DNA of 10,178 bases from Thiolapillus brandeum (GCA_011051425.1 DRLF01000370.1:1-10178); one strand, 5' to 3'; counted from the stretch's first letter, positions 1 through 7,586 are shown. Notes: a model not told the origin generated them from the sequence alone. A program made the numbers and translations.

Positions 1-1033
1 ATGCACCCGCCATTTCCGTACCATCAAAATGAATGATTTCTGCCAGTTCATCACCACCCATGCCGGGCCCATCTGTGCCGGCACCACCGGGAGCGTCACC
101 CAGGTTGCGCAAATACACGTCGTCATCCCAATCGAACACCACAACAATCTCAGCCCGCTCTCCCGGCGCAAGGCGCAGGCGCCTCAGGGGCACACGCCGG
201 CGCAACAGACCGCCGTCACTGGCAATCTGCAAAAAGCGCCGTTGATCGGAAAATTCGAGGTTGTAGATTCGCGCGTTGGAACCGTTGAGAATACGGAAGC
301 GAGTACGCCGTCGCTGTACCTTGAGAGTTGGAAACGGCACACCGTTGACCAGTGCCACATCCCCCATCATGCCCCGCGCTCCGGGACCCATGGTCGAATT
401 GTCGTACAGAAAACTACCATCGGCATGGAATACGCGATCCTGGATCACCAGAGGAATATCGTCAACCCCGTAAGTGTCGGGCAGCTGCAACGCCGCAGAC
501 ACTTCGTCTTCCACGTAGATCAGCCCCGCCAGCCCGTGATATACCTGTCTGCCGGTCTGATGCAGCATATGCGAGTGATACCACAGCGTGGATGCCGGCT
601 GGCGTATCTGGAATTCCGGCGACCATGTGATGCCGGGTGCAATGACCTGGTGCGGACCACCGTCCATTTCCGCCGGCAGGTGCACGCCATGCCAGTGCAG
701 CGTCGATGCTTCCCTGAGGCTGTTGCGGACATTCATGCGCACATGATCATCACGACTGACACGTATAACCGGCCCCAGGTAATCACCATTGATACCCATG
801 GTGGGCGTCAGCGAGTCATCAATGAAGTTCTGTTCACCATGCTGCATTTCCAGATCAAAGATCACCGTGCCCTTGCTGTTGGAATAACCGTCCAGTACCG
901 GAGGTATGGCCAGTGGCCGTACAAAACGTTCCTCCGGAGTATCTGCCAATACCTGCCTGCCAAAATAAACCGGCAGTATGGCGCCCGCCAGGGCGGTCGT
1001 TGCTGCCTTAATGAAATGTCTGCGCGTTACCAA
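1..1033 (-). CDS. Tat-exported multicopper oxidase (C-terminus beyond window)
   Basis: This encodes a periplasmic multicopper oxidase of the CotA/FtsP/CueO-like cupredoxin superfamily; such enzymes oxidise Cu(I), Fe(II) or organic substrates with O2. 344 residues are visible. A twin-arginine signal (TRRHFIK, residues 3-9, then a hydrophobic stretch to about residue 30) predicts folded export. The first two type 2/3 copper-ligand clusters are present: HWHGVH (113-118) and WYHSHMLH...VYHG (151-167). The C-terminal HCH cluster with the type 1 site would lie off the left edge, so completeness cannot be judged. A GMGGD stretch near residue 325 is Gly/Met-rich. I chose a TTG start because AGGAG (1040-1044) lies 6 bases upstream, no in-frame ATG is available, and this start puts the Tat motif at the very N-terminus. 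It lies 32 bases after the cytochrome c gene, in the same operon. The family is secure; the substrate (Cu(I) favoured by context) is inferred. Confidence 0.93.
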   Translation of the reverse strand, partial: MVTRRHFIKAATTALAGAILPVYFGRQVLADTPEERFVRPLAIPPVLDGYSNSKGTVIFDLEMQHGEQNFIDDSLTPTMGINGDYLGPVIRVSRDDHVRMNVRNSLREASTLHWHGVHLPAEMDGGPHQVIAPGITWSPEFQIRQPASTLWYHSHMLHQTGRQVYHGLAGLIYVEDEVSAALQLPDTYGVDDIPLVIQDRVFHADGSFLYDNSTMGPGARGMMGDVALVNGVPFPTLKVQRRRTRFRILNGSNARIYNLEFSDQRRFLQIASDGGLLRRRVPLRRLRLAPGERAEIVVVFDWDDDVYLRNLGDAPGGAGTDGPGMGGDELAEIIHFDGTEMAGA

Positions 1034-1065
1034 AGTTGTCTCCTGAAAATTTGCCTGGCTGCAAA

Positions 1066-1629
1066 TCAATGCTGCTCGTGTGAAGCCTCATGATCATCGG
1101 AATGATCAGCTGAATTGTGGCTGTGTCCACCCTCGCCGACCAGGATGCTGTATTCGTCCTCACCCATACCTTTGAGCTTTGACAGGAAAGCCACTAGCTC
1201 CCATATCTGCTGATCAGAATGAAAAGCACCCCACGCAGGCATACCTGTGAGTTTGAGCCCGTTCTTGATGGTCCAGAAAGTTGCTGCGGGATCGTGGATG
1301 CCATGCTCTGACCGGTAGAACACCGGTGGCGCAGGATACAGACCGAGGCTGAGCTCTGTCTCTTCCATACCCGGCGCCAGATGACACTGTGCACACATGG
1401 CGGAAAAATTCTTCGCACCACGTGACAACATATCCTGCCCGTCCAACGGAGGCACCTCTATATCACCTGACCTGGCATGAATAGAACGCTCACGAACCGT
1501 TTCCAGCAGGCGGGTGGTGATGTCCCAGTGTTTCTCGTTTGCGGATACATTGAATATGCCTGACCAGACAAAGATGCCGGCAGCCGCCAGCAGAACGATC
1601 AGCAGTCCGGTGATGAGTTTAAGATTCAC
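1066..1629 (-). CDS. Membrane-anchored mono-haem cytochrome c with His-rich tail
   Basis: This is a class I-like c-type cytochrome, probably an inner-membrane-anchored periplasmic electron carrier. With the start used here (187 residues), an N-terminal hydrophobic helix occupies about residues 4-25. The haem site CAQCH is at 79-83, and a GMPAWG segment supplies the likely axial Met at about residue 130. The last 19 residues are rich in His, Asp and Glu, which looks like a metal-binding tail. GTG at 1629 is preferred because GGTGA (1635-1639) sits 5 bases upstream; an in-frame GTG at 1638 would add three residues but has no visible Shine-Dalgarno. The gene lies between the SHOCT protein (33-base gap) and the multicopper oxidase (32-base gap). 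This suggests it accepts electrons from the oxidase's substrate system or delivers electrons to the oxidase. Haem attachment is certain from the motif; the partner is inferred. Confidence 0.9.
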   Translation of the reverse strand: MNLKLITGLLIVLLAAAGIFVWSGIFNVSANEKHWDITTRLLETVRERSIHARSGDIEVPPLDGQDMLSRGAKNFSAMCAQCHLAPGMEETELSLGLYPAPPVFYRSEHGIHDPAATFWTIKNGLKLTGMPAWGAFHSDQQIWELVAFLSKLKGMGEDEYSILVGEGGHSHNSADHSDDHEASHEQH

Positions 1630-1662
1630 GGCAGTCACCGCAGAAAGCTTTTATGTTGTGTG

Positions 1663-1875
1663 TCATGTCAGATCCCGTTTCTTCTGCTCGAATTCTTCCT
1701 GATCGATTTCACCTCTTGCGTAGCGTTCTTTCAGTATGTCCAGAGCTGACTTCGGATTGCTCTTGCCCCTATTGTCCTGTCCCGTGGCAGCCTTCACTCC
1801 CCACAGAACAATGACAATGAGCAAAATCCAGAAAAACCACATAAACCCACCTCCAAACCAGTGTCCTTCGTACAT
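1663..1875 (-). CDS. Small membrane protein with C-terminal SHOCT domain
   Basis: This 70-residue protein has one transmembrane helix (about residues 10-29, preceded by a Gly/Trp/Phe-rich head) and a polar linker. Its C-terminal half ends in ALDILKERYARGEIDQEEFE, the hallmark of the short C-terminal (SHOCT) domain. SHOCT proteins are widespread and often lie near metal-resistance or envelope genes; their biochemical role is poorly defined, usually thought to be oligomerisation or protein contact. It is the first gene of the operon with the cytochrome c and multicopper oxidase. Its ATG lies about 35 bases downstream of the predicted transcription start of a sigma-54 promoter. GAGG lies 9 bases before the ATG and a GGGAA sequence lies closer. 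The domain call is confident; the function is not known. Confidence 0.87.
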   Translation of the reverse strand: MYEGHWFGGGFMWFFWILLIVIVLWGVKAATGQDNRGKSNPKSALDILKERYARGEIDQEEFEQKKRDLT

Positions 1876-1918
1876 TTCCCGATACCTCGTCTAAGATTCA
1901 TTTATCTGAAAGAAGCAT

Positions 1919-1935
1919 AAGCAGCTTCTGTGCCA
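1919..1935 (-). promoter_or_regulatory. Sigma-54 (RpoN) -24/-12 promoter of SHOCT-cytochrome-oxidase operon
   Basis: On the minus strand the element reads TGGCACAGAAGCTGCTT. It has the invariant GG (1933-1934) and GC (1921-1922) separated by exactly 10 bases. It matches the sigma-54 consensus TGGCAC-N5-TTGCW except for C in place of the first T of TTGC. Transcription would start near 1909-1910, giving a leader of about 35 bases to the ATG at 1875. The same 17-base element occurs upstream of the copper ATPase with one substitution. Sigma-54 promoters need an enhancer-binding activator; none is encoded in the window. Confidence 0.8.
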
Positions 1936-1953
1936 ACAAAATATATGCATTCA

Positions 1954-1966
1954 ATACAATCACTTG
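1954..1966 (-). promoter_or_regulatory. Possible IHF site upstream of sigma-54 promoter
   Basis: The minus strand reads CAAGTGATTGTAT, which fits the IHF consensus (YAANNNNTTGATW) with two mismatches. It is centred about 26 bases upstream of the -24 GG. The core AAGTGATTG recurs at the same relative place before the copper ATPase promoter. IHF bending between the enhancer and the promoter is usual for sigma-54 systems. It could instead be the binding site of an unrelated shared regulator. Confidence 0.42.
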
Positions 1967-2038
1967 CCTGCAATTCCCGTTCACATGAGAAATCGCAGTG
2001 TTAACAGATCATTAAATTGTTGGCCGGTTCGATAAACC

Positions 2039-2079
2039 AAAAAACCCGGATACAGCGGAAGGCCACCGTCCGGGTTTTT
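2039..2079 (-). terminator. Rho-independent terminator after the iron-uptake operon
   Basis: A long inverted repeat (AAAACCCGGA ... TCCGGGTTTT) encloses an inner stem (CGGTGG/CCGCTG, with G-T pairs) and a CCTT loop. It is followed on the minus strand by six T residues. It lies about 30 bases beyond the stop codon of the cytochrome gene ending at 2108. A run of five T on the plus strand makes it potentially bidirectional. It isolates the iron unit from the sigma-54 promoter of the next operon. Confidence 0.88.
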
Positions 2080-2107
2080 CAACAAAGAAATGTGCTTATG
2101 GCTTTTG

Positions 2108-2581
2108 TCACATACGACGCAGATACAGCATGATGCGGCTGATCTCTTCCTCCGACAGTACATCTTTGAAAGGCGGCATGGCACTGCCCACAGGCGTACC
2201 GCCTTCACCGATGGTCCAGTACAGATAGGCATCGGAAGCCATGGGCATCCTGGCAAAGCGGGCGATATTGGCAGGCCTGGGATTCAGACCGGCTGCGGCA
2301 GGACCGTCTCCCCGCCCGCTCTCGCCGTGACAGCTTGCACAGTTGGCGTTGAACAGCTGCTTGCCCGCATTCAGGGTTTCGGCATCGGGCTTGAGCCTGT
2401 TGCTCCTGCCGGAATAGGCAGAAGGCAGCCCGTTACGCATCACATACTGGTGCCGGACCATGGACATGTTCATCATACCGCCGCGCATCATGCCGGGACC
2501 GTTCATCATGCCCATGCCGGCCAATACCAGTCCGGGCAATACGGTAGCCAGCATGAAGGTATACAATATTTTTCTGTTCAC
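2108..2581 (-). CDS. Periplasmic cytochrome c with Met-rich N-terminal segment
   Basis: This is a 157-residue exported c-type cytochrome. A signal peptide covers about residues 1-21. Next comes a strikingly Met/Gly-rich stretch (about 22-45, eleven Met, including GMMNGPGMMRGGMMNMSM), then the haem site CASCH (81-85) and a likely axial Met in AMPPF (about 135). Met-rich segments are known Cu(I)-binding features in proteins such as CueO and CopA/PcoA, so metal binding is plausible but unproven. A GTG start at 2581 is chosen over an upstream in-frame extension because CAGGAGA lies 5 bases before it and it begins a normal signal peptide. The longer version would run inside the preceding gene. The gene starts 13 bases after the FTR1 fusion gene, so the two are co-transcribed. 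It is probably the electron partner for iron handling by that permease. Confidence 0.9.
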   Translation of the reverse strand: MNRKILYTFMLATVLPGLVLAGMGMMNGPGMMRGGMMNMSMVRHQYVMRNGLPSAYSGRSNRLKPDAETLNAGKQLFNANCASCHGESGRGDGPAAAGLNPRPANIARFARMPMASDAYLYWTIGEGGTPVGSAMPPFKDVLSEEEISRIMLYLRRM

Positions 2582-2594
2582 GGATTTCTCCTGA

Positions 2595-4508
2595 TTATTG
2601 CCGGGAAAGTCTGTTGCTGTCCCTGTTGCTTTTCCACAAAAGCAGAACAGCCAGAAACACCAGCGCGAGTTGTACACCCAGCCCTTCCAGGTTGGGATAA
2701 ATGCCCAGCAGATCGATGCGTGGGAAGTTGATGACATTCACCGGCAGTTTTCCCGCTTCCTGCAGTGCAGCAATACCCTTGCCGGCAAACACGACTGCCA
2801 GCATAAACATGAACACACTGGTGACGGCGAAGAACTGTCTCAGCGGCAGGCGCGTGCTGTAGCGCAGAATCAGCCATGCCAGCAATATCAACAGCGCAGA
2901 AGCCACCAGGAAACCACTCAGTATCATTCTCTGGCCCTCTTCACCGGTCTGCAGCCACAGTGCCTGGTAAAAGAGCACGGTTTCGAATATCTCACGATAG
3001 ACCGCGATGAATGCCAGCCCCGACAGTCCCCACAGCGTACCCTTGCTCAGCGCTTTCCTGACACTACCCTGAATGAAATCCTTCCACTGGGCAGCCCCTG
3101 TCTTGCTGTGCAGCCAGAAGCCCACATAGAAGAGCATGGCGGCAGCAAACAGGGCGGCAAAACCTTCGGTGAGTTCACGCCCGGCGCCACCGATCTCCAC
3201 CACATTGGCTGATACATACCAGGTCACGATACCCAGCAGGAAAGCCAAGCCTGTGCCTACATACAGATAGCGCAGGCCGTCACGACGGTTGGTCTTGACC
3301 AGAAACGCTGCCAGGGCGGCGATGACCAGAATGGCTTCCAGTCCTTCCCGCAGCAGTATCATCAGGGCGCTGGCGAAAGCCGCAGTTGCGGAAAGCTGCG
3401 TGCTGGACAGTTTTTGCTCTGCTGTGAGCAGCAGGTTGTTGAGCAATGCAGCCTGACTCTGCAGTTTTTCTGCACTGGCCTCATCTTTGATCAGCGAGCG
3501 GAACCGGGTCATACCGCTCTCGATCTGCAGGCGCAGTGCATGATCGATATTGTCGAGATTGCCCTCAACCAGTTCGAAGCCTTCGAGATAGGCGGTGACT
3601 GCAAGCTCGTGGGCTGCCTTGTGGTCTCCCTGTTTGTAGGCTGACAGGCTTTTCTCGAGGTTTTCGCGGGCAAAGGAAAGGGTGGACCCCTGTTGCTGCG
3701 TGAACAGCGCCTCGGGATGGCTGCGCAACCAGGCCACCATATTTGCCGCCTGCGCCCCATATTCAGCCTCTGTTTCCGCCGGAGTTCTTGAGGTCAGGTC
3801 CTGTTTTCCGATTCGGTCCAGAGCGATGCTGCCCGCGAGCAAGGCCTGTTTACCCTCGGACTTCATCAGGTCTGTCGGCGCCAGCTGTCCCACATAGAAA
3901 GCCAGTGCCCAGCGATCATCATCCGGCAGCTTTGCATAGCTCTTCATAGCCGTACCATTCACACCGTGTGTGATGGTGCTGTACAGGCCATGCAGCGTGC
4001 GCTGACGGTATCTCTCGAGATCGGTGAAGTTGGTCGGGGCCGGCTCCAGGGTGCTAGCCAGAGGACCATTGCCCTTGCCCTCCACACCGTGACAACTGGT
4101 GCACTGCTGCGCGAACAGTGCCTTACCCCGCTGCAGATCCGGTGTGCGGGCAGGTGTCACGGCAAGATCATAACCGTTGATCAGCAGTTGCCTCAGCTTG
4201 CCTGTGGCTTCCGAGACCTGGTGCGCATCGGACCTGGCTGTGACCAGGCTGTTCAGCAATGCTGCGACAGTCCGGATTTCGGGAAGTACTTCCGTGACCG
4301 GCAGCCCCTCAGCCAGATCCTGTATGGTTCTGGAGAAATCGAGCATTTCTGCATATTCCACAGGATTGACAACCTCACCGCCTGCAACGGCCCCAGGATA
4401 GTCCACGCCGACATAGTCCACGAGCTGCTGCATTCGCTGCAGTGGTGTGGCTGCCTGTGCTGCAGCGGTGCCCAGCAGATATAACAAAACAAACAAGATT
4501 TTTCTCAT
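2595..4508 (-). CDS. Cytochrome c/FTR1-type iron permease fusion
   Basis: This is a 637-residue inner-membrane iron uptake protein that fuses a periplasmic cytochrome c module to an FTR1/EfeU-type permease. A signal peptide covers residues 1-20. The haem site CTSCH is at 136-140 with a likely axial Met188 (TAMKSY). A helical periplasmic region (about 280-370) follows and contains EGFELVEGNLD, an acidic motif common in these proteins. The permease domain (about 375-625) has about seven membrane helices. It carries both REXXE iron-translocation motifs, REGLE (387-391) and REIFE (505-509). ATG at 4508 is preferred over a TTG six codons upstream because it begins a clean signal peptide. Iron(II) is expected to be oxidised during uptake, with the haem module taking the electron; this is inferred from the architecture. 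Its Fur-controlled promoter lies just upstream. Confidence 0.95.
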   Translation of the reverse strand: MRKILFVLLYLLGTAAAQAATPLQRMQQLVDYVGVDYPGAVAGGEVVNPVEYAEMLDFSRTIQDLAEGLPVTEVLPEIRTVAALLNSLVTARSDAHQVSEATGKLRQLLINGYDLAVTPARTPDLQRGKALFAQQCTSCHGVEGKGNGPLASTLEPAPTNFTDLERYRQRTLHGLYSTITHGVNGTAMKSYAKLPDDDRWALAFYVGQLAPTDLMKSEGKQALLAGSIALDRIGKQDLTSRTPAETEAEYGAQAANMVAWLRSHPEALFTQQQGSTLSFARENLEKSLSAYKQGDHKAAHELAVTAYLEGFELVEGNLDNIDHALRLQIESGMTRFRSLIKDEASAEKLQSQAALLNNLLLTAEQKLSSTQLSATAAFASALMILLREGLEAILVIAALAAFLVKTNRRDGLRYLYVGTGLAFLLGIVTWYVSANVVEIGGAGRELTEGFAALFAAAMLFYVGFWLHSKTGAAQWKDFIQGSVRKALSKGTLWGLSGLAFIAVYREIFETVLFYQALWLQTGEEGQRMILSGFLVASALLILLAWLILRYSTRLPLRQFFAVTSVFMFMLAVVFAGKGIAALQEAGKLPVNVINFPRIDLLGIYPNLEGLGVQLALVFLAVLLLWKSNRDSNRLSRQ

Positions 4509-4537
4509 CGATACATTCCACGGCAATTTTTCATTTT

Positions 4538-4556
4538 GCTAATGATAATGATTATC
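4538..4556 (-). promoter_or_regulatory. Fur box
   Basis: The plus strand reads GCTAATGATAATGATTATC, which matches 17 of 19 positions of the classical Fur box GATAATGATAATCATTATC. It lies 30 bases before the ATG of the FTR1 fusion gene and covers the predicted -10 element. Iron-loaded Fur would therefore block the promoter, and the operon should be induced by iron starvation. Confidence 0.9.
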
Positions 4557-4570
4557 GCTTGAATTAGCAA
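4542..4570 (-). promoter_or_regulatory. Sigma-70-type promoter overlapped by Fur box
   Basis: On the minus strand TTGCTA (4570-4565) and TATCAT (4547-4542) are separated by 17 bases, a plausible -35/-10 pair for the iron-uptake operon. The -10 and part of the spacer lie inside the Fur box, the usual geometry for repression. Confidence 0.6.
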
Positions 4571-4576
4571 CAGCAG

Positions 4577-4600
4577 AATAAACCACCGCTGAAGCGGGTG
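4577..4600 (-). terminator. Weak terminator candidate of the copper ATPase operon
   Basis: On the minus strand CACCCGC-TTCA-GCGGTG forms a short stem with one bulged C, followed by GTTTATT. The region can fold alternatively: GAAGC (4591-4595) pairs with GCTTC (4600-4604), which would break the terminator stem. The stem is short and the T tract interrupted, so confidence is modest. Confidence 0.4.
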
Positions 4601-4620
4601 CTTCGAAAACAGCAGGAATC

Positions 4621-4644
4621 CCCTTTCCGAAAACAGGGAAAGGG
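4621..4644. repeat. Intergenic inverted repeat (hairpin)
   Basis: CCCTTTCC (4621-4628) and GGAAAGGG (4637-4644) form a perfect 8-base stem with an 8-base loop, between the end of the ATPase operon and the iron-uptake promoter. There is no T tract. It may help stabilise the 3' end of the ATPase transcript. Nothing else is seen in the roughly 120 bases around it. Confidence 0.5.
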
Positions 4645-4725
4645 TAAGAGTAAGCGTTCAAATACAGCCTTGGTGCGCGTTCGCCCCTGAATCTTGCGGG
4701 GGAGAGAGGCAAACGGCCAAGGGTT

Positions 4726-5079
4726 TCATTTGGGTGGTTTGTTGCAGCAGGCCGGAGGCGGGGCCTTGGCATTGTCGCGGGCATTGGCATCGGAGAACTG
4801 GTAGACCCGCGCCTTCAGGCCGTTCCACAAGTCCTTCGCTACGGCAAAACCGGCCTCCTCGAGTGCCGTCACCACAACCGTGTAATCCAGCCGGCTGGCG
4901 TCATAGACTACCGTGATCTGTGTGCTGCCGGCTTCCACCTGTAGCGAACTGCTCATGCCTGGCAGCGCCTCCAGCGCCTGTCTGATGTCTGCAACGTCCT
5001 CTGGAGTCAGGGCCCCGGCAAGTCGGATGACCCGTCTGACATCCCATGTACTCATCGCATTGTTGTTTGAAACTGTCAT
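4726..5079 (-). CDS. HMA-fold-like small protein lacking CXXC, with Cys-Cys tail
   Basis: This 117-residue cytoplasmic-looking protein has no signal peptide or membrane helix. Residues about 15-80 follow the heavy-metal-associated (HMA) pattern: a first strand, LAGALTPEDV where a metal chaperone would have GMTCxxC, a helix ending in ALEALPGM, a strand ITVVYDASRLD, then ALEEAGF. Both ligand cysteines of the normal site are absent. The only Cys pair is in the tail PPPACCNKPPK (Cys111, Cys112). ATG at 5079 is chosen because AGGTG lies 6 bases upstream; a TTG directly after the ATPase stop (5103) is the alternative. It is almost certainly co-transcribed with the copper ATPase, which itself lacks an HMA domain. 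A role as accessory or regulatory partner of the pump is suggested by position only. Confidence 0.82.
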   Translation of the reverse strand: MTVSNNNAMSTWDVRRVIRLAGALTPEDVADIRQALEALPGMSSSLQVEAGSTQITVVYDASRLDYTVVVTALEEAGFAVAKDLWNGLKARVYQFSDANARDNAKAPPPACCNKPPK

Positions 5080-5103
5080 TGTCTTCACCTGTCTTTCATT
5101 CAA

Positions 5104-7491
5104 TCATATCTTGCTGCTTTTCAGCCGCAGTGCATTGGCTATGACCGATACAGAGCTGAAGCTCATGGCCGCCGCAGCGATAATGGGTGAGAGCAGCAGT
5201 CCGAAGAAGGGATACAGCACACCCGCTGCAACCGGTACGCCAAGGGAGTTGTAGATAAAGGCAAGAAACAGATTCTGACGTATGTTGCGCATGGTGGCCC
5301 GGCTCAGTCGCCGTGCTCTCACGATGCCCCGAAGGTCACCTTTTACCAGCGTGACACCGGCACTCTCCATGGCAACGTCGGTACCCGTCCCCATGGCAAT
5401 ACCCACATGGGACTGAGCGAGTGCCGGTGCGTCATTGATGCCGTCACCCGCCATGGCCACGATCCTACCTTCAGCCTGCAGTTTCTTGACGATGGCCGCC
5501 TTCTGGTCAGGCAATACTTCGGCTTCCACCCGATCGATATTCAGCTTGTCGGCCACCGCCTGGGCAGTCGTCGCATTGTCGCCAGTGAGCATCACTACCC
5601 TGACGCCTTCTCCATGCAGATCACGAATGGCTTCTGCAGTCGTGTCTTTTATGGGATCAGCCACGCCGATCAGACCGGCCGCTTTCCCGTCGATACTCAC
5701 GTACATGACGGTCTGGCCTTCCAGCCGTCCCGCTTCGGCATTCTCCAGCAAGGGTTCCACAGCCACGGACAGTTCTTCCAGCAGCCTGCGGTTACCCAGC
5801 GCCACCTCATGTCCTTCTACAACACCCTTAACACCATGACCGGTGACGGAGTCGAATTCATTCACCGCTGCCAGACGGATACCCTGCTCCTCGGCCCCAC
5901 GGACGATAGCTTCCGCCAGCGGGTGCTCACTGGCCCTTTCCAGGCTCGCAGCCAGTCGCAGCACGCTGTCCCTGGGGAATTCATCGGTTGCCTGCACGGA
6001 AACCAGGCTGGGTTTTCCTTCTGTCAGGGTGCCGGTCTTGTCCACCACCAGGGTATCGACTTTTTCCATCACCTCCAGTGCTTCGGCGTTCTTGATCAGC
6101 ACACCCAGGCTCGCACCTTTGCCCGTACCCACCATGATGGACATGGGCGTCGCCAGGCCCAGGGCACAGGGGCAGGCAATGATGAGTACTGCGACCGCAT
6201 TGATCACCGCATGTGCCAATCGCGGCTCGGGTCCAAAGAACCCCCACACGATCATAGTCAGCACAGCGACCAGCACCACCGCCGGCACGAAATAGCCAGC
6301 CACCACATCTGCCAGTTTCTGAATGGGCGCACGGGAACGCTGTGCCTCACTCACCATTTTCACGATCTGTGAAAGGAGTGTATCCGCACCCACTTTTTCT
6401 GCCCGCATCAGCAAACTGCCCGTACCGTTCACCGTGGCACCGATCAGCGCATCACCCGCCTGCTTCTCCACAGGCACGGGTTCACCCGTGACCATAGACT
6501 CATCCACCAGGCTGCCACCTTCGGTCACGACGCCATCCACGGGTATCTTCTCTCCCGGCCTCACCCGCAGGATATCACCGGGCATGACCTGCTCCATGGG
6601 AATGTCTTCCTCACTGCCATCGGCATTGACACGCCGTGCACTGTTAGGCGCCAGCCCCAGCAGCATCTTTATTGCGGCATTGGTATTGCTGCGTGCCCGC
6701 AGTTCCAGCACCTGCCCCAGCAGCACCAGCGCCGTGATGACGGCAGCCGCTTCGAAATAGACCGCAACCCTGCCTTCCTCACCCTGCATATTCGGCGGAA
6801 ATATCTGGGGAAACAGCAAAGCAACCACGCTATACGCCCAGGCCACGCCGACACCCAGGCCAATGAGTGTGAACATATTGAGATTCCAGGTGCGCACCGA
6901 CTGCCAGCCACGCACGAAGAAAGGCCAGCCACCCCACAACACCACGGGTGTCGCAAGGACAAACTCGATCCACTGCACGCTCTTCATGCTCAAACTGTCA
7001 GGCAACAGTCCCGGAGCAAGATCCGCCACCATGGCAAGAATAAACACCGGCACAGACAGCAAAGCACTTACCCAGAAGCGTCGGCTCATGTCTTCGAGTT
7101 CCGTATTGTCCTCTTCCACCGCCACCGAACGTGGCTCCAGCGCCATGCCGCACTTGGGGCAGGAGCCGGGATGATCCTGCCGAATCTCGGGATGCATGGG
7201 GCAGGTGTACACTGCACCGGCCACAGCTTCAGTGGCGTGCGAAGTGTGATGCTCCTCATGATGGCATTCACCCGGTTCATGTGAATGATGGGAATGACTC
7301 TTGTCTTCGGTCTCATCGCCTTTCACGAACCGCGAAGGGTCTGTCTCGAACTGGCTTTCACAACGTTCACTGCAGAAGTGGTATTCCACTCCGGCAAAAC
7401 CGTAGTGATACTCGCTGTCATCCGACACCTCCATACCACAGACCGGATCGATCACTTTCCCGATTTCTATTTTCTTTGCCGGATGTCCCAT
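5104..7491 (-). CDS. copA: Cu(I)-exporting P1B-1-type ATPase with YHS and His-rich N-terminus
   Basis: This is a 795-residue inner-membrane copper pump that exports Cu(I) to the periplasm using ATP. Order of modules: a YHS domain (DPVCGM at 15-20, YHFCSERC at 37-44), a His/Glu-rich linker (about 65-86), and a heavy-metal-binding domain (YTCPMHPEI at 95-103, SCPKCGM at 110-116). The pump core carries TGE (335-337), the membrane CPC site (440-442), the phosphorylation motif DKTGT (484-488), SEHP (521-524) and GDGIND (682-687). The last two helices carry YN (747-748) and MSFSS (776-780), the signature residues of the Cu(I) group P1B-1. There is no classical GMTCxxC domain. ATG at 7491 has AGGAGG 5 bases upstream. 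A sigma-54 promoter lies about 60 bases upstream of it, and the HMA-like gene follows directly. Specificity for Cu(I), possibly Ag(I), is secure from the motifs. Confidence 0.96.
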   Translation of the reverse strand: MGHPAKKIEIGKVIDPVCGMEVSDDSEYHYGFAGVEYHFCSERCESQFETDPSRFVKGDETEDKSHSHHSHEPGECHHEEHHTSHATEAVAGAVYTCPMHPEIRQDHPGSCPKCGMALEPRSVAVEEDNTELEDMSRRFWVSALLSVPVFILAMVADLAPGLLPDSLSMKSVQWIEFVLATPVVLWGGWPFFVRGWQSVRTWNLNMFTLIGLGVGVAWAYSVVALLFPQIFPPNMQGEEGRVAVYFEAAAVITALVLLGQVLELRARSNTNAAIKMLLGLAPNSARRVNADGSEEDIPMEQVMPGDILRVRPGEKIPVDGVVTEGGSLVDESMVTGEPVPVEKQAGDALIGATVNGTGSLLMRAEKVGADTLLSQIVKMVSEAQRSRAPIQKLADVVAGYFVPAVVLVAVLTMIVWGFFGPEPRLAHAVINAVAVLIIACPCALGLATPMSIMVGTGKGASLGVLIKNAEALEVMEKVDTLVVDKTGTLTEGKPSLVSVQATDEFPRDSVLRLAASLERASEHPLAEAIVRGAEEQGIRLAAVNEFDSVTGHGVKGVVEGHEVALGNRRLLEELSVAVEPLLENAEAGRLEGQTVMYVSIDGKAAGLIGVADPIKDTTAEAIRDLHGEGVRVVMLTGDNATTAQAVADKLNIDRVEAEVLPDQKAAIVKKLQAEGRIVAMAGDGINDAPALAQSHVGIAMGTGTDVAMESAGVTLVKGDLRGIVRARRLSRATMRNIRQNLFLAFIYNSLGVPVAAGVLYPFFGLLLSPIIAAAAMSFSSVSVIANALRLKSSKI

Positions 7492-7550
7492 GTCAGCCTC
7501 CTAAGCTCCAGGTTTCCTGTTGGAAAATGCTATTCTTCTCAACTGAAACC

Positions 7551-7567
7551 AAGCAGCTTCCGTGCCA
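7551..7567 (-). promoter_or_regulatory. Sigma-54 (RpoN) -24/-12 promoter of the copper ATPase
   Basis: The minus strand reads TGGCACGGAAGCTGCTT. GG (7565-7566) and GC (7553-7554) are separated by 10 bases. It matches the consensus TGGCACG-N4-TTGCW except for one C in place of T. It is 16/17 identical to the element at 1919-1935. Predicted transcription start is near 7541, leaving a leader of about 50 bases to the ATG. Copper ATPase genes are more usually driven by sigma-70 with CueR or CopR, so this arrangement is unusual. Confidence 0.82.
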
Positions 7568-7586
7568 GGATTCACAAGTTCATGGC

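Noticed and set aside
29..1093. Long plus-strand open frame opposite the multicopper oxidase
   Set aside because: The minus frame carries Tat, HWHGVH and WYHSHMLH motifs and a good ribosome site. The plus translation has no recognisable domain and is an antisense shadow.
2582..2737. N-terminal extension of the Met-rich cytochrome to 2737
   Set aside because: It overlaps the end of the FTR1 gene and destroys the signal peptide position. The GTG at 2581 has a proper ribosome-binding site.
4539..4790. Minus-strand frame across the ATPase/FTR1 intergenic region
   Set aside because: It overlaps the HMA-like gene out of frame, covers a Fur box and hairpins, and shows no domain.
5407..6372. 321-codon plus-strand open frame
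   Set aside because: It lies wholly opposite the copper ATPase, whose motifs prove the minus frame. It is His/Gln-rich antisense sequence.
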